From: Mesostigma viride
Taxonomy: Eukaryota > Streptophyta > Mesostigmatophyceae > Mesostigmatales > Mesostigmataceae
Assembly (NCBI GenBank): GCA_009746045.1
Contig: RPFO01000038.1
Coordinates: 814,107-877,645, forward strand
DNA: 63,539 nucleotides
Direction: 5' to 3'
Below the pieces are notes generated by a model. It did no database searches. It saw only the letters and a list, made by a program, of their open reading frames with translations, and had not been told where the DNA came from. Made by a program: the position numbers and the translations under genes. Positions 1 to 10,449 of this stretch are shown piece after piece; position 1 is the first letter of the stretch; each line of letters starts with the position of its first letter.

Positions 1-473
1 GAGAGCGTGTGCACGTGCGACGTGGCGCGATATCGTAAAATGGCTCGTAACAAGGAACCGAGGCAATTAAATTGTCGCCACGTCGGTTCGGATGTAGTTT
101 GCACCGTTGGACCTGCATGTATGGCGCTCGTGGGTTGTTCCGTTCGAAACCTGGTGGACGAGCATTGATGGAGAAGTCGTATTTAAGTGATCCTTTTTCA
201 GCATGTCGCGGTGTGGACTAGAAGTAGCTTACTTGAAGGCGTCCAAGTCGGAATTAGATATTGAACTCTGGCCTATTTATTAATTATTTAATCTTGAACT
301 TCGAACTCGGCGTGTGTGGTACTTTGTCAGTGAGTAATCGATGTTATTTGCCTACCTCTGACATCTGTCCCATCATGCACTATTGCCTACCCCTTTTCAC
401 ATTACACTTTTTCATTGGAGTGAGCTGGGCACGAGGCTTTAGACCCTGTTGCATGGATGTAGATCGAAGACCC
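1..473. other. Gene-free left edge with a dispersed repeat
   Basis: No supported gene. Positions about 60-200 resemble 52985-53110: both contain a block reading roughly ttgga-ctgcatgta-ggcg-tcgtgggttgtt, then cgaaac-ggtgga-gag and ggagaagtcg. It is a diverged dispersed repeat of unknown type. Short reading frames here (for example 261-500) have no recognisable product. Confidence 0.5.
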
Positions 474-487
474 CGGTCGGGCACCAT
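474..487. repeat. Target-site duplication, left copy (half-LINE A)
   Basis: CGGTCGGGCACCAT here is repeated exactly at 1234-1247. The two copies bracket a minus-oriented element (488-1233), as expected for target-primed reverse transcription. Confidence 0.85.
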
Positions 488-1233
488 TGAATTGAATTGA
501 ATTGTAACATAACTCCGTTGGGAGTATATGTAGCACATAGCCCAGAGAAGGGGCATATGGCCTATCATACATTCTAAGCTACTTCTTGCAAGGGTGGGAA
601 TGTAAACAACACTTGCTCTAGGTGCACTAGGGCACCTGCACCACCCAGAGTTTCAGGCAACACCCAGCTAAGGGGAGCCTGTCATAGGTGGGGAAGATCA
701 GCACAGCTATACAAGAGCTAGGGCATGGCTTCTCAGCAGGGAGTGACTCCCTGCATGGGCACGGCATAATCAAATAAAGCTAGGCATCATCTGGAGGGTG
801 GCTCATCATAGGCACACATGTACATGACTAAAAAGGCTAGGCCTCAGCTGGTATAGTGCCTGTAGTAGGCGGGCATGTACAAGGCCACTGTCTAACTATT
901 CTACACTACTGCTGCTGTATTACCCTAGGCTGGGGCTTCTGGAGTCGCTGGGGCCGCGGGGGTCAAGGGGGTCGCTTGCCAGGGCTTGTGGCCGACGTAG
1001 ATATGGCCGCCCCCTTCCAGTACTTACACCGGCTGGCCCGCCTTGGTCTGCCGGAGCTGGAGGTAGGTCGGCCATAGCTCCCGTCGCCGTTGTTGCTGCG
1101 CCAGGGTCAAGTCGTCGTCCACGGTGAAGGGAGTCTTCTCGAGCCGCTTGCGGCGTCGGAGAAACGAAATCTTGTCCGCTGGGCTCTCAAAGATGAGAAG
1201 AAGCGGAGGCGGGCCCCTGCCTTACCCCGCGCG
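488..1233 (-). mobile_element. Half-LINE copy A, 5'-truncated non-autonomous retroelement
   Basis: This is a minus-oriented insertion bounded by the 14-bp duplications at 474-487 and 1234-1247. Its 3' end, on the left, is a (TTGAA)n-type tail at about 488-504, next to the hairpin ACTCC-CAAC-GGAGT that ends every copy of the family. At the other end it keeps only the last part of the ORF1 coding region (1233 down to a TAG at 927-925), so reverse transcription stopped early. The ORF1 part aligns by eye with the C-terminal segment of the longer copy at 32468-34447. No reverse transcriptase is encoded, so mobilisation must come from a LINE elsewhere. Confidence 0.8.
925..1233 (-). pseudogene. ORF1p C-terminal fragment (copy A)
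   Basis: This is the remnant of the ORF1-like RNA-binding protein. It retains the segment rich in QQ and R followed by ELWPTYLQLRQTK-like and VYWKG/VGHKPW-like stretches seen in the longer copies, then the terminal TAG. Small insertions relative to the copy at 32468-34447 break the frame. It is unlikely to be expressed as protein. Confidence 0.65.
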
Positions 1234-1247
1234 CGGTCGGGCACCAT
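1234..1247. repeat. Target-site duplication, right copy (half-LINE A)
   Basis: Exact repeat of 474-487. Confidence 0.85.
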
Positions 1248-1366
1248 GGGCGCTCAAACATCGAAGTCCTGACCCATACTCCAACATCGTCTGTGCCTCA
1301 CCATATCCCAGCGCGATGACCTCTTTCTTTATTGTATTTTTGTTTTGTTACTAGTATTGTTATAAT

Positions 1367-1410
1367 GAAGGAGACGACCAGCGCAGGCCAGTTCTAAATC
1401 GGGAGAATTG
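1367..1410 (-). mobile_element. Remnant of the Penelope-like element 3' end
   Basis: The run aaggagacgaccagcgcagg and the following aaatcgggagaat match the 3' terminus of the element at 9894-17207, with small changes. A shorter fragment (tatcaaggagacaacc) lies at 1465-1480. Only a few tens of bases survive. Confidence 0.55.
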
Positions 1411-1539
1411 TTACTATTACTCTCCTTATTTTATTAATTACTCTTTAATTGCCTTTTACTTATTTATCAAGGAGACAACCTTGATAACCTGGAGTTAACA
1501 CATGCATGTGGAGACAATTCCTGGAGTTAATTAATGCAT

Positions 1540-1703
1540 GGTGGGGCACGAGCCACAAGCCACGAGGTAGCCATGGCTGACGGCATGAAGTAGCCTAGCA
1601 TGCATGTATTAAAAGCCATATGCCCCTTCTCAGGGCTATGTGCTACATCTACTCCCAACGGAGTGATGTTGATAATTAATTAATTAATTAATTAATTAAT
1701 TAA
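1540..1703 (+). mobile_element. Internally deleted half-LINE with (TTAA)n tail
   Basis: The first ~45 bp (gccac-agccacgaggtagcc region, about 1547-1583) match the 5' leader of the copies at 1883 and 30778. They are joined directly to the family's 3' end (gggctatgtgctacat...actcccaacggag) and a tail of aattaatt at 1676-1703. The whole ORF1 is missing, giving a SINE-sized derivative. The flanking ttaattaatg on both sides could be a target duplication but cannot be separated from the tail. Confidence 0.6.
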
Positions 1704-1882
1704 TGGCTTACGGCGGAGCTCATAACTTTCACGTGCCTTTGCGCATGACACGCAAGTACTTACTTACTTACTTACTTATAACTTTCACGTTTGGGCACCA
1801 AATTCGGAAGTGAATATCACAATCGCTTTGTCTTTCTAAGGCGCACACGCTGATATAATTTTCCGAATCTGTTACGCAGTAC
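1704..1882 (+). repeat. Partial duplicate of the half-LINE 5' leader, with an ACTT microsatellite
   Basis: The stretch from ggcggagctcataactttcac through tgatataattttccga is nearly repeated at 1919-2025. It is interrupted by (ACTT)n at about 1755-1778. It is an extra 5' UTR module upstream of copy B1, either a truncated copy or a 5' tandem. Confidence 0.6.
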
Positions 1883-3941
1883 ATGGCGAGCCACGAGCCA
1901 CGAGGTAGCCATGGCTGACGGCGGAGCTCATAACTTTCACGTTTGGGCACCGAATTCGCGGCTGAGCATATCACAATCGCTTTGATCTTTCTAAGCCGCA
2001 CACACTGATATAATTTTCCGAAGCTGTTACGCAATGTATGACGAGCAAACGCTCATCTACGCAACGCAGCCTGGCGAATGCGTTAAGCAATGAAAATACT
2101 TCTGCAGCTCGGGCTGCAGCTTCGCCCTCAGGTCCGGAAGGCAGCGGTGACACTAGTCGCGCACTGGTGATGGCCCAGCCCCCCGGGCTGGTCTCGCCAT
2201 CTGCATCATCGCCTGAACCTAAGCGCAGTCGCCCTGCCGAGCCGCACCAGTTGGGACGAGATCGCCTTTGACATCAACGCAAATGGCTTCTGGACTCGCA
2301 GCCCATGCATTCTTCATGGAAGACGTGTTTTTCGGCACGCACGCCTCGCTTGTAGCCCTGTGCTCGCACCTCATCTCCCACAAACGCAGCCGCTGGCCAG
2401 GTGGCCAGCCTGCCGACCCCGCCGAGGATCTCCCCGAAACTTCCGCGCGTGAATCGCCCCCGGCTCCAACGCTTCGCCCTCTGCTCCCTCCTCGGGCGCG
2501 AGCTCCGACGCCGAGATCTGGGCTTCCCCACCGCCCCCCCCCACCTTCGCAACCGAAGCCATCGATCGTCCGCACCCTCCTTAAGGAAGCTTTCGAGCAG
2601 CACGTGACCCCCCATGCATGCCACATGCAGATGCGCCGGCAATGGGAGGCAGGCTGGCTGCTGCATGAGCTCCCTCACATTTCCACCACGTTCACCTCCA
2701 CCTCCACCCTCCTCGCCTCCACCTCCACTGCCACCGTCGCCCTCAAGGCCCAGCTTCTCGACATCGACCAGCACCTCAAAGACACCGCCATCGCCAACGA
2801 GTGCATGCAGACCACCGCCGGCATCACCGGCCGCCCACGGGCGGTGAAGGACATTGCCGCCAAGCCAGCCCCCCCTGGCCCAGGCGACGACGCCCCTCCC
2901 ACCCAGACTTGGGCGGACCTGCTCAACTTAGCACCACGCCACCTCCACCACCTTCACCATCGCGGCACAGCTTAAGCAACAAGCCCTCGACCTCCGCGAT
3001 CGAGGAGGCCGACGGCACCCAGCGCAGCCACAACGTCATCGTCAAGCACTTCGACCAGCCTGCAGATGAGACCTCGACGACTCTTCTCACGGCATGCATT
3101 TAAGCGCGACATTCTTGCCCCCATGCACCTTACTGGGGAGCTGCGGATGTCGGCTGTCCACCTCCGCCGCGCGCGGGGTAAGGCTGGAAGGGCACCTGTC
3201 CTCCTCACCTTTAAACCATGGTTAAGTACATGGGGGACAAGCTGTTATTTCTTAAAAACCGCAAGAAGCTCTCGAGGACTCACTTCACGCTGGACGACGA
3301 CCTGACCCTGGCCCAGCAACAACGGCGACGTGAGCTATGGCCGACCTACCTAGCCAGATACGGCAAAGCGCAGGGGGGAAACCGGTATACTGGAGGGGGG
3401 ACGTCATCCACGTCGACCACAAGCCTTTAGCCTTGGCAGGCACCCCCAGTCTAGGGAATATAGCAGTAGTGTACGTAGATTATAGTACTTAAGGCTTGGC
3501 CTACCACGAGGCCCCGGCCAGCGCATGTGCGCCCATAATGGCCATGGATGACGCATTTGAGAATTTAGCCACGCCCTGCCTATAACATTTGGGACCCCCC
3601 CCCATGGATGTTGCATGAAGAATTAGCTCAGCCTGCCTATACAGAGAGTCACTCTCTGATGAGAAGCCATGCCCTTTAAAGTAGCTCTTGTATAGCCATG
3701 ATGATCTTCCCCCCCCATGCATGACAGGCTCCCCTTATAGCTGGGTGTTGCATGCTTGAGACTCTGGGGGTCGCAGGTGCCCTTGGGGCACCCAGACGGC
3801 AAATGTTGTTTACATTCCCACCCTTGCAGGAAGTAGCTTAGAATGTATTAAAAGGCATATGCCCTTTCTCTGGGATATGTGCTACATACACTCCCAACGG
3901 CTCCAGTTCAAATGATGTTCCTAAATAATTAATTAATAATA
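1883..3941 (+). mobile_element. Half-LINE copy B1
   Basis: This copy has a 5' leader (1883-2037), a decayed ORF1 (2038-3429) and a 3' UTR with the family-specific blocks (gggaatatagcagtag; agaagccatgccct; ggtgcccttggggcaccc). It ends in the hairpin region actcccaacgg and an (AATT)n tail at 3928-3941. The next copy follows without a gap. The 5' boundary is approximate because of the leader duplication upstream. Confidence 0.75.
2038..3429 (+). pseudogene. Decayed ORF1-like protein gene (copy B1)
   Basis: The frame opens with MTSKRSSTQRSLA and the Ala/Ser/Pro-rich N-terminus shared by all copies, then shifts frame repeatedly. The segment from LLKEAFEQHVTP through VKDIAAKPAPP lies in the frame 2268-2975. 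Later pieces carry the ELWPTYLAR and YTGG region. At least two frameshifts and small indels prevent a complete protein. The family protein has a low-complexity N-terminus, a helical middle and an RRM-like C-terminal part. Confidence 0.7.
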
Positions 3942-5404
3942 TGGCGAGTAAACGTTCCTCCGCGCAACGCAGTCTGGCGGCTGCGCTCAGCCATGAAAAT
4001 ACATCTGCAGCTCCGGCTGCAGCTTCGCCCTCTGGCCCAGAAGGCAGCGGCGCCACTAGCCAAGCCCTAGTGATCGCCCAGCCCCCCGGCCGGGCTGAAC
4101 TCGCCCGCAGCGTCGCCTGAACCCTAGCGCAGTCGCCCCGGGCCGAGCCGACTTGGGAGGAGTACGACTTTGACGCCAGCCAGCCCGGCTTTTTTGACAA
4201 GCTCAGCCACGATCGCATCCCGGCCTGCGTGCTCTTTGGATCGCACGCCTAGCTCGCTTCTTGAACTGTGCAAGCAGCTCTTCATGATTCCAGCCAGAGT
4301 CGCCTCTTCGATGCTTTCCAGAGGCGCACTTACACTTTCGACCCCGATTTCCCCAACCTCCGCCGCCCCCACCTCCAGCAATACGCCCTCTTTTCCCTCC
4401 TTGGACGCTCCCCGGCTCGAGGAGCTTTGGCCCCGGCCCCAAGCCCCTCACCACCACCTTGACCGAATCCTCCATCCGCTCACTCCTTAAGGAGGCCCTC
4501 GAGCAGCACGTGGCCCCCGCATCGCTGCACATGTGGCGGCAATTATGGGCGGTGCCCACGGCGGGCACGCTGACTGCGGAGCTCCCCCTCCTCTCCACCA
4601 TCTCCAGTTCTCCACCGCCACCTCCATGCACCCTCCTCGATCGCCTCCACCGCCATCACTGCCCAGCTCCGCGACATCGACCAGCACCGCAAGGACAACG
4701 CTGGCCATCGCCATCGAGGTTCTGCAAAACACCGCAGGCCTCACCGCCCAGGCGGCACTGAAGGACATTGCCGCCAAGCCAGCCCTCTCTGGCCCGGCTG
4801 GCGATGCTCCTCCCACCCAGCCCTGGGCGGACATGCATGCTTAAGCAACACACCACCTCCACTGGTCACCTCCGCTGTTGCAACACAGCTCCCTGGCAGC
4901 AGAAGCTCCACCTCCGCGAGGAGGCCGAGCTCGCCAAGCGCAGCCTTAACGCCATACTCAAGAACTTAGACATGGATGGAGGAAGGTGAGAATTCCGGAC
5001 GAGAAGCTTGCAGATGCGTTTGAGAGCAAGATCCTTGATCGCATGGGCCTTCTTAATTGGTGAGATTAAGCTGGTCGCCCACCGCCTTACCCCGCGCGCG
5101 CAGCAGCCTGGGCGCCCCCGCTTCTTCTCATCTTTAAGAGCCCAGCGGACAGTTAGATTTCGTTTCTCAGACGCTGCAAGCGGCTCGAGAACACTCCCTT
5201 CACCGTGGACGACGACTTCACCCCGGCGCAGCAACAACGGCAACGGGAGCTATGGCCGACCTACCTCCAGCTCTGGCAGACCAAGGCCGGCGGGACAGCC
5301 CGTGTACTGGAAGGGGGCGGCCATCTACGTCGGCCACAAGCCCTGGCACGCGGCCCCGGCCCGCGACCACCGCGGCCCCAGTGACTCCAGATGCCCCAGC
5401 TTAG
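3942..5404 (+). pseudogene. Decayed ORF1-like protein gene (copy B2)
   Basis: The N-terminus MASKRSSAQRSLAAALSHEN is followed by a stop in the CCT-TAG region near 4120 and by several frameshifts. Recognisable family blocks persist in different frames: LLKEALEQHVAP near 4490, VLQNTAG near 4720, LREEAELAKRSLNAI near 4912, and VYWKGAAIYVGHKPW near 5302. The frame closes with TAG at 5402-5404. It is non-functional as a protein gene. Confidence 0.7.
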
Positions 5405-5872
5405 GGGAATACAGTGCAGTAGTAGTGTAAAATAGTTAGACAGCGGCCTTGTACATGCACGCCTACTACTACAGGCACTACTACCAGCTGACTCATTAAC
5501 ATTAATAAGTCATGTACATGCATGTGTGCCCATGACGCGCCGCACACCAGATGATGCCTAGCTTTATTATTTAGTTATGCTGTGCCTACGCAGAGAGCCC
5601 ATCTCTGCTGAGAAGCCATGCCCTAGCTTTTGCATAGCCATGCCGATCTTCCACCCCATGACGCGCCCCCCTTAGCTGGGCTGGGCTCTGATAGATCACG
5701 GTGGTGCAGGTGCCCTTGGTGCACCTAGAGTAGGTGGCAGTTTACATTCCCCCACCTGCAAGAAGTATAGCCACGAGTGTACTAAAAGCCATACACCCCT
5801 TCAGTTCTCAGCAGGGCTATGCGCTACATATACTCCCAACAGAGTTATGTTCTTAATTAATTAATTAATTAA
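3942..5872 (+). mobile_element. Half-LINE copy B2, head-to-tail with B1
   Basis: This copy starts exactly at its ORF1 ATG (MASKRSSAQRSLAAAL) directly after the (AATT)n tail of B1, so its 5' leader is absent. It runs through a decayed ORF1 and a 3' UTR to the hairpin (actcccaacagagt) and an (AATT)n tail at about 5851-5872. Insertion into the AT-rich tail of B1 is the simplest history. A clean target duplication cannot be distinguished from tail sequence. Confidence 0.75.
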
Positions 5873-6185
5873 CCTTTTATTTATTTATTGTTGTTCTTAT
5901 ACTATTTACATGTTCTCTTCTCTCTTTCTTTCTTTCTTTTTCTTTTTGCCTCGTTCCCTTTTATTTTCTTCTTTTTCCTTGAACCCCTGTGTGTGTGTGT
6001 GTACCCTTTCTCCTTACAAATATCTTTTCTTAAATTTTCTGTGTGTTGCCATATGTCACCCTTCGTGTGTACAGGTCTCCCTAGCTACAGATAGGCTCCT
6101 AACTCCCCCAGTCTCCACAGCTGTCCACCCTATGCTACCGTAAACCTTAATTCCACGGCACTGGATCACCATCCAGAGATAGGTT
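5873..6185. other. Pyrimidine-rich spacer, nothing recognised
   Basis: T/C-rich sequence with a short (TG)n run near 5990. No gene, repeat boundary or RNA was recognised. Confidence 0.5.
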
Positions 6186-6900
6186 TCTACCATAAATTGC
6201 CCTTTATACTACTTTTAGGTCGGCCCATTTGTTCCGCAAACTCTTCCGGCAAACGTTGTCCGTACCCGAGTAGCGCAAAAATCCGAACGCCAAATTTGTT
6301 TCCGCAAAACCTTTGCGCAGATCCCATCCGTAGGCTTTCTAGCGGCCTGTCACCGCGTAACGTGTGCCGCCCAAACTCTTCTAGCCAGGGAACCAAACAA
6401 ATACCTGCCAACCGTCAATCAGTAAAAGCGTTTCGAGTAGAAACGGCCGTAACCTCCTCGTAACCGTGAATTTTTCCGAGTAGCTAAGCGCCGAAGCCTT
6501 GCGTTTCGAGTTGAGCTTGAAATTGGCCTAGGCGTTTGGAACGGACGAGGGAAATTGGCAAGGAAAACGGCGAGGAGAGGACCGATTCAAGGGGTATTTG
6601 GCGGTTGCTGGCAAAAAGCGAGAAAGCTGACGGACGGACCTGACCTACTGACAGACCAGGTTTAGTTGCGGTTCGGTTCAGCCACCGGCTTCCCAAAATA
6701 GGCCAGCAAACCGTCCGGCACCATGAGTTTGCATGGAATCGTGGCGTAATCCATGGAATCACAGGCTGTGGCCGGCCGTACAGGTTCGGCTGTCTTGCTA
6801 GTGGGCGGGCTGTGTAAGCGGGAGTGTACGGCTGTGCTGGTACTCGCCGTTGAGGCACAAAAAGCCGTTGAGGCACAGAATCTGCCAAGTAGCGGGGGTT

Positions 6901-6917
6901 CGGGGGCGGAGCCCCCG
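6901..6917. repeat. Terminal GC hairpin of repeat unit 1
   Basis: CGGGGGC-GGA-GCCCCCG, a perfect 7-bp stem. The same or nearly the same hairpin closes unit 2 (7629-7645) and a related repeat near 17573-17589. Confidence 0.7.
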
Positions 6918-7628
6918 ATCTTGTTGCCCTTTATACTACTTTTTGGCTGCGCCATTTGTTCCGCAAACTCTTCCGGCAAACGTTGTCCGTACCCGAGTGG
7001 CGCGAAAATCCGAACGCCAAATTTGTTTACGCAAAATCTTTACGCAGATCGCGGCCGTAGGCTTTCTAGCGGCCTGTCACCGCGTAGCGTCTGGCGCCGA
7101 AACTTTTCTCAACACGGAACTCAAACAAATACCTGCCAACCGTCAATCAGTAAAAGCGTTTCTTGTTGAAACTGCCGTAACCTCCGCATAACGGTCTTAT
7201 TTTCCAAGTAGCTAAGCGCCAAAGCCTTGCGTTCCGAGTGGAGCTTGAAATTGGCCTAGGCGTTTGGAACGGACGAGGGAAATTGGCAAGGAAAACGGCG
7301 AGGAGAGGACCGATTCAAGGGGTATTTGGCGGTTGCTGGCAAAAAGCGAGAAAGCTGACGGACGGACCTGACCTACTGACAGACCAGGTTTAGTTGCGGT
7401 TCGGTTCAGCCACCGGCTTCCCAAAATAGGCCAGCAAACCGTCCGGCACCATGAGTTTGCATGGAATCGTGGCGTAATCCATGGAATCACAGGCTGTGGC
7501 CGGCCGTACAGGTTCGGCTGTCTTGCTAGTGGGCGGGCTGTGTAAGCGGGAGTGTACGGCTGTGCTGGTACTCGCCGTTGAGGCACAAAAAGCCGTTGAG
7601 GCACAGAATCTGCCAAGTAGCGGGGGTT

Positions 7629-7645
7629 CGGGGGCGGAGCCCCCG
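7629..7645. repeat. Terminal GC hairpin of repeat unit 2
   Basis: Same sequence and position within the unit as 6901-6917, followed by atcttgttg. Confidence 0.7.
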
Positions 7646-7655
7646 ATCTTGTTGC

Positions 7656-8010
7656 CCTTTATATTACAATTTTAGACAGCGATTTGTTTGCGCAAACCCT
7701 AAAAGCAAACTGTTGCCGCGTGCGAGTAGCGTTCCGCGGCGACCGCGATTGGGGGGTCGACCGTAGGGGTTCCCTTACATGCGTGCCGTTGGCTTGGTTG
7801 CGTCCACTGGTTGCGCGGCAAAGTTTGGCCCATTTGTGCCACCATTGCGGCCAAACTTTTGTCAGACAGCGTTTTGGCTGGCGTGCCTAAAGTTGTTTGC
7901 CCAAACTCTTGCCAAAAGTGTTGCGCAAACTCTTCCGTATTCGAGTAGCGTGGCCTATTGACCACAGAATTTCGGCATTGCGACCGATTCAAGCGGTATG
8001 AGTGCGACAA
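7656..8010. repeat. Diverged third copy of the 5' part of the 727-bp repeat
   Basis: The order of words resembles the unit start (tttgttt/gcgcaaac, gagtagcg, then repeated gcaaactcttccgtattcgagtagcg) but with heavy divergence. No gene is supported. Confidence 0.4.
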
Positions 8011-8019
8011 ACGTGGTGC

Positions 8020-8475
8020 CCAGGTTGTTGCCCGGTTATTGGCCGGGAACTAGCGTCAGTTTGACCACAGAATTGTTGCCCAGTCGCTGCGTGTTGGTTC
8101 GTCACTTTGCATGTCGACTGCGCAGTCGCTGCGTGCCAGAGGACAGCTCGTTAAGGGTTTGTTTCAATAATTTCAACGGACGCAACGAGTGCACGATGGG
8201 ACGAAGACAAGGATAGCATGCGGAATTCAGAGAATTCGCACGATTTCCATTAAAGAAGGTCATTTAATGGTGTTGTTTGTGCATGTTGCCCGGTTGCTGC
8301 CTGGTTTTTGCGTGTCGTGGCGACCGCAGTCGCTGCGTGCCAAAGGACAGCTCGGTAGCGTTGCTTTCAATGATTTCAACAGATTTTAACGGATGCAACG
8401 AAGGCACGAAGGGACGAAGACAACGATAGCATGCGGAATGCAGAGAAATCATGCGAACTCGTGAAAGAAGGTCGT
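8020..8475. repeat. Degenerate ~205-bp tandem duplication
   Basis: The block gttgcccggtt...gacagctcg...atttcaac...cgaagacaa-gatagcatgcgga...gaaggtc-tt-aatg-tgttgtttgtgcat occurs twice, about 8030-8285 and 8286-8500. The 19-bp string attggccgggaactagcgt near 8038 recurs near 17382, tying this region to the repeat that ends in the third GC hairpin. Confidence 0.6.
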
Positions 8476-9130
8476 TGAATGATGTTGTTTGTGCATTTTG
8501 AAAAGTCAGGTGTTGTGGGATTCAATCAACGGCAAGGAAGCGTTTATACTGGCCTTTGAGTCGAAAGTGTGCTGCTTTACGTCAAGATTTCCATAACTAT
8601 CGGTTTGCGCCACCAGTCTCGCGGGATGCGCGTCCTGCATGGAAGGGGGAAAATTTTTATCAAGGAGACATCTAGCGCAGGCCAGAAATCGGGAGAATTC
8701 GGACCCTTTCTTATGCCCCCGGGCGAGGGACGATACCTTTCGTGGTGGGATCTACTTTGTGGTGGGATCATCTTTTGTGGTGGCTCGCGCCTTGACACCT
8801 CACAGGCATGCAACGTAGATAACATCATTAAAACTCCGGCGGCGCTGCAGGGCGGCATGGCAAGGGATCTGGCGCTATCTGACGGGAAAGAAGGCATAAC
8901 CTCACGTTGATAACGTTGCTAAGAAGCGAAACATGTCGGCTGTCGGGGTTTTATCGAGTGGTTTTTGAGTGGTTTGTTGGAAGGTGTTTGCTGCAGGCTG
9001 CTCAGTTGTATGTAAATATTGAGGCAATTAAACGTTTCTTAGCACCGGCTTCACTGTGCTTGGAGGCTTCACTGTGCTTGGAGGCTCACCAGCTTGTGTA
9101 TTTTTAGCAAACGGATGTGTTGGAAAGAAA
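8476..9130. other. Gene-free stretch with a Penelope 3'-end remnant
   Basis: At about 8655-8705, atcaaggagac-tctagcgcagg followed by ccagaaatcgggagaattcgg matches the 3' terminus of the element at 9894-17207. A doubled cttcactgtgcttggagg occurs near 9050. Nothing else was recognised. Confidence 0.5.
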
Positions 9131-9580
9131 GTGACATGGGTTGATCTGAGGGGCATACTGCACGGGTGAAACGCATGCAGGTAGGGAGTATCATTGGTAA
9201 GGCTGTATGTTATGTGTATACATATCTTGCGTATGCGTAGGTTGCATTATGCGTATGCGTATATTGAATTTGGCCTTGTGGCAAGCTTTGGTTTCTTACC
9301 AAAGGGTTGTGCTGGAAAGAAAGGTGACAGGGGTTGATCTCAGGGGCATACTGCATGGGCGAAACTGCACTAGGTACTCCTTACCTGTCCGGTCATTGGT
9401 AAGGCACGGTGCGTGCCAGGGGTTGACCTGAGGGGCGTACGGCATGGGTGAAGCTGCACATGTGTACGTATGCCCAATACCTATCATCATTGGTAACGCA
9501 CTGCGTGACAGGGGTTGATCTAAGGGGCATACTCCATGGGTGAAACTGCATGTAGGTAGAGGGCATCTTTGGTAAAGCAG
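9131..9580. repeat. Imperfect ~90-bp minisatellite
   Basis: Four units each carry gacaggggttgatct-aggggc and a following ac-gcatgggtgaaactgca block: about 9131-9220, 9326-9410, 9413-9500 and 9508-9580. They vary in length, and unrelated sequence (9221-9325) interrupts the array. Confidence 0.65.
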
Positions 9581-9881
9581 TATATAATGCCAGGTATACA
9601 TGGTTGTCTCCTTGATACATATATTTCAGGTTCTTCTTTTCGGGGTTTAATTTCCCTATGTTGCATGCCATTCTCACCCGCCTCTAATATTCTCAATGAA
9701 TGCATATATTGCTTCCACTCCGGGCGACCAACTTTACTGTAAATTGTCCTACGGTATAACCGGTTGTGATAAATTAATGGATGAATAGATTAATGTCGCG
9801 CTCATGGTCCTCCCTGCCTTACCAATGAAATATAAATGCTTCCGTAACGCTCAATAAATGTCACAACTAAACCTAACGCAC
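9581..9881. other. Spacer left of the Penelope-like insertion
   Basis: No gene recognised. Near 9603, ggttgtctccttgat is an inverted short match to the 3' end of the Penelope-like element and may be a tiny remnant. Confidence 0.4.
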
Positions 9882-9893
9882 AAGCAATGATAT
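9882..9893. repeat. Target-site duplication, left copy (Penelope-like element)
   Basis: AAGCAATGATAT, repeated exactly at 17209-17220. It brackets the whole tandem Penelope structure. Confidence 0.85.
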
Positions 9894-10449
9894 CAAAGAG
9901 ACAACCAGCGCAGGCCAGAAATCGGGAGAATCCGGACCATGGTAGCTCGAGCCTGCCGTTATCTTTTCCGCGTTTTCGAGTCGTTCAGGATGATGAAGAT
10001 GAATGGTGATGGAAATGTGTATCCTTGTGCATTGAAATTATGGCTGGCTTACGTGTGGAGCGACTAGATGACCTAGACGGTGGGGCCGGAAACAGCATGC
10101 TTGATCAGGGCGTGTGTTTCTAGCCTAACTGGCCGGGAGTGTCTAGTGGTGAGCACCATTGCTGCGATCGCTCTCCCACCATTTACGAGGAAATACCCGC
10201 AAATGGAAAACCACTGAAAAGGTCTAGCTAGTCAGTCATCACGTTAGCCATGCCATGATTCCAAACGTCCAAGAACTGCACACGGTGCAAAGGCAAAAAG
10301 CCGGAGGACAGCACTTTCAAATGTGCGGCGGGAACCAAAAGCCCGCGGATGCCAGAAAACATCGTGTTGCGGCAGCGACGCGACGATGTGGACAACGAAT
10401 CCAGTGCCAAGCTCGGAACGGCCGCAAAGGAGATCTGGCATCACAGGGT

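Larger units (their letters stand above)
6186..7655. repeat. Tandem pair of ~727-bp repeat units ending in a GC hairpin
   Basis: Two units, about 6196-6922 and 6923-7652, start with ttgccctttata-tac. The stretches 6490-6920 and 7220-7645 are almost identical; the first halves differ more. Each unit ends in the hairpin cgggggcggagcccccg (6901-6917 and 7629-7645) followed by atcttgttgcccttta. Matching open frames of 134 aa on the minus strand in both units have no recognisable motif and probably reflect the duplication only. Element class unknown. Confidence 0.75.

Noticed and set aside
6484-7616. Two nearly identical 134-codon minus-strand frames
   Set aside because: The similarity comes from the tandem duplication; there is no motif, codon-level conservation signal or gene context.
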